From NCBI GenBank assembly GCA_965199185.1, contig CBDAQW010000010.1, positions 19,863 to 83,862 on the forward strand: a stretch of 64,000 nucleotides of DNA, read 5' to 3'. Each line of letters opens with the position of its first letter. Position 1 is the first letter of the stretch. This DNA is from Endozoicomonas sp965199185 (GTDB lineage Bacteria > Pseudomonadota > Gammaproteobacteria > Pseudomonadales > Endozoicomonadaceae). Position numbers and translations under genes: made by a program. Below the pieces are notes generated by a model. That model was given only the letters and a program-made list of their open reading frames with translations, was not told the origin of the DNA and ran no database searches. This document shows, in pieces, positions 61,995 to 64,000 of the stretch.

Positions 61995-64000
61995 ATGAAT
62001 ACAAAATTTATCCGCCGTCTGGCATCACTATTTAAAACTCAGTTCCAATCACCGGAGTCATCACGCCCTGATGTAAAGGTACCGGGCTACGCCCTTGAAC
62101 CTCGTATTATGCTGGATGCCGCTCTGGTCAGTACAGGTGTTGAAACTCTGGCAGATGCTGACAGTGTTGAAAATCAGGCGGATCATAGTTCAGTACAACC
62201 GGCAACCAGTACGGATAAAGAACAACTGGCTGAAGCGGTGGAAGCCATTAAACTTCCGCAGGCCCCTAAAGAGCTAGTTTTTATTGACCCTTCCGTTCCT
62301 GAGTACGACACCTTGCTGGAAGGCATGGCGGATAATGTTCAGGTTCATATTTTATCTTCTTCCGCCTCGCTTGCAGAAATGGCCGAAGTGCTTTCTGGTT
62401 ATCAGAACCTTGATGCCATACATATTATTTCCCACGGCACTACAGGTGCTTTATCCCTCAGTGGTGAAACCGTTGATTTTGATTCGCTGGCATCACAGCA
62501 GGAAAATCTGGCGAGTATTGGTGAAGCATTAAATCTGGACGGGGATATTCTTCTTTATGGTTGTAATGTTGGTACTGATGGGGAAGGGCAGGCGTTTATT
62601 AGACAGTTTGCCGAAATGACCGGAGCGGACATAGCGGCCTCAGATGACCTAACGGGTACAGCTCAAAAGGGTGGTGACTGGATATTTGAAACAGCAGTGG
62701 GAACAATTACCACAGACATTGCAATTAGCTCATCGGTTATTGATCAATATGATTCAGTATTGAGCATACCTATTGAGGGTTCGGAAACACCTACACACAT
62801 CAGTAATCGTATTGCTGTAGGTCAGGTATTTACGGCCACTGAGAATGGAGTAATTGAGCAAATACAGGTTGTTGCGAGCGAGCAATCAGACGGAGCATCT
62901 GATGCCACAGTCACTTTGAGCATATACGAAGAAGCTGGGCTTGGTGGAATACTGTTACATTCTCAGCAAGTTACACTGACTGATAGCATGATCGACTTGA
63001 ATACCTTTACTTTTCAAATGATAGATATTAACTCTCCGGTCAATATCGTTGCAGGAAATGAGTACAGCTTTTATTTCTCTGGGGGGGCAAACTCAGGTGA
63101 GCAAGTATACTTGGCCTATGAGATACCCGGTAGCTATAACGATGGAGATATTATTTTTGATGGTTCAGTTAACGCTGGCGGAGATTTGATATTTAAAGTG
63201 GTTCAAGGGTCTGGTGTAAGCAACAGCGCCCCCTCCCTAACAGGCCTCCCAACCGATATCACCGCCACTGAAGACACTGAAAGTAATCTGGACTTATCCG
63301 CCGCCAGCTTTTTTGATCTCGAAGGCGATAACCTAACCGTTACTCTTTCAGTGAACGCTGGCACATTTACTTCACCTGTCAGTGGTGGAGGGGTAACGGC
63401 CACGCTGGTCAATAGCTCACAGATCACCTTGCAGGGCAGTGCCAATGCCATCAACACCTATCTGGATACTGTCAGCAATATTAAATATACCGGCGATCAA
63501 AACGCCAATGGTGACAATGTCGCAACTCTGACGATTTCTGCCACCGATGGCACAGATTCCATGAGCCAGCAGACAGTCAACATTGATATCACGCCAGTAA
63601 ACGACGACCCCACTGCAAGCCTTCCGGCCAGTGTGGCTGCGACCGAAGATACTGAAAGCAATCTCGATTTATCGGCTTTGGAACTGGTAGATGTCGATGG
63701 TGATAACCTCACTGTCACCTTGACAATCAGTGCAGGCACATTCAGTTCTCCCGCAGAGGGTTCAGGGGTAGGCTCTGGCGTTACAGAAACTCTGGTCAAT
63801 GACTCGGTGATTACGCTAACCGGCAGCGTCGCTGATATCAATTCCTATCTGGATACAGCGTCCAATATAAAGTACACGGGTGCGCAAAACGTTAGTGGCA
63901 ATGGTGCTGCGACGATCACAGTGACAGCCAATGATGGTGCAGGCTCAGGCAATGTGACTCTTGGTAATATCAATATTAATATCGCTGCAGTAAACGACGA
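61995..64000 (+). CDS. Giant repetitive adhesin with LEPRIMLDA motif and DUF4347 domain (cut by window end)
   Basis: An open frame from the ATG at 61995 to the window end (668 residues seen). Residues 34-43 (LEPRIMLDAA) are the LEPRxxLDA motif common at the start of large surface proteins exported by type I systems. Residues 92-250 form a DUF4347 domain with a possible His-Cys pair: His147 in HIISHG and Cys190 in LYGCNVG, the pattern of caspase-fold peptidases. A beta-sandwich domain follows (about 255-400). Then tandem repeats begin: the unit TEDTESNLDLSA recurs with a period of 375 bases (125 residues; 63270 and 63645) and resembles cadherin-like/VCBS-type repeats. The start has GGTTAGGGAA upstream. 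Confidence 0.88.
   Translation, partial: MNTKFIRRLASLFKTQFQSPESSRPDVKVPGYALEPRIMLDAALVSTGVETLADADSVENQADHSSVQPATSTDKEQLAEAVEAIKLPQAPKELVFIDPSVPEYDTLLEGMADNVQVHILSSSASLAEMAEVLSGYQNLDAIHIISHGTTGALSLSGETVDFDSLASQQENLASIGEALNLDGDILLYGCNVGTDGEGQAFIRQFAEMTGADIAASDDLTGTAQKGGDWIFETAVGTITTDIAISSSVIDQYDSVLSIPIEGSETPTHISNRIAVGQVFTATENGVIEQIQVVASEQSDGASDATVTLSIYEEAGLGGILLHSQQVTLTDSMIDLNTFTFQMIDINSPVNIVAGNEYSFYFSGGANSGEQVYLAYEIPGSYNDGDIIFDGSVNAGGDLIFKVVQGSGVSNSAPSLTGLPTDITATEDTESNLDLSAASFFDLEGDNLTVTLSVNAGTFTSPVSGGGVTATLVNSSQITLQGSANAINTYLDTVSNIKYTGDQNANGDNVATLTISATDGTDSMSQQTVNIDITPVNDDPTASLPASVAATEDTESNLDLSALELVDVDGDNLTVTLTISAGTFSSPAEGSGVGSGVTETLVNDSVITLTGSVADINSYLDTASNIKYTGAQNVSGNGAATITVTANDGAGSGNVTLGNININIAAVND
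63245..64000 (+). repeat. Tandem 375-bp coding repeats in the adhesin
   Basis: Two successive units share TATEDTESNLDLSA-like starts, DGDNLTVTL, a GTF(T/S)SP block and YLDT.SNIKYTG, with NDD at the joints. The second unit has an insertion (GSGVGSGV). A third begins at the window end. The DNA copies are diverged, so the array is old rather than newly expanded. Confidence 0.8.

Noticed and set aside
1..64000. tRNA, rRNA, CRISPR or prophage
   Set aside because: No cloverleaf-like sequence, regular spaced repeats or phage gene blocks were seen in the gaps between genes.

Overview
The window looks like chromosome of a Gram-negative gammaproteobacterium, probably a marine, host-associated one. An Endozoicomonas-like lineage is my best guess. 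This rests on the DUF484-xerC pair, Wza/Wzc exopolysaccharide genes, a ZrgA-like ABC locus, a giant LEPRxxLDA adhesin and a small protein with eukaryotic-type PPxY motifs. It is an inference from gene content, not a database result. I found no rRNA, tRNA, CRISPR array or intact insertion sequence.

Layout. 1-7.9 kb: end of a DUF484 gene, xerC, apbC/mrp, a secreted protease-like protein that has lost its catalytic residues, then a TPP-riboswitch-controlled thiD-thiZ-thiX-thiY pyrimidine salvage operon and an RND-efflux remnant. 8-13.4 kb: an M20 peptidase with the YjiG/YjiH membrane pair, and a family 3 glycosidase. 13.5-14.8 kb: a small accessory patch with the PPxY protein and a 124-bp MITE-like element lying inside the remains of a transposase gene. 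14.8-51.1 kb: a very complete version of the E. coli yge/ygf/xdh purine and urate degradation region. 51.2-57.9 kb: a reduced exopolysaccharide export and regulation module with a decayed polymerase/ligase and no glycosyltransferases. 58-61.8 kb: small secreted proteins, a retropepsin-like protein and a ZrgA-like ABC system. 62 kb to the end: the start of a giant repetitive adhesin.

The purine region is the centrepiece. On the minus strand run ygfK, ssnA, a purine permease, ygfM, xdhD, a second purine permease, a GltD-like Fe-S flavoprotein, nifJ (PFOR), a dihydroorotate-dehydrogenase-like gene, guaD and a broken carbamate kinase gene. On the plus strand run ygeW, ygeX, ygeY, hyuA, xdhA, xdhB and xdhC. 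Between the two arms lie the sigma-54 activator ygeV, the cofactor genes mocA, yqeC and yqeB, and a third purine permease. Both arms have good candidate sigma-54 (-24/-12) promoters, which fits YgeV as the switch. Together the genes can import purines, deaminate guanine, hydroxylate or reduce the ring with molybdenum enzymes of the selenium-dependent type, open the rings, and cleave diaminopropionate to pyruvate and ammonia. Pyruvate would feed the PFOR in the same operon, and the reduced ferredoxin could return to the reductive Fe-S flavoproteins. That last link is inference, but the gene layout strongly suggests it.

Decay is visible at several points: the carbamate kinase (three frameshifts), the RND permease, the O-antigen-ligase-type gene and the transposase.
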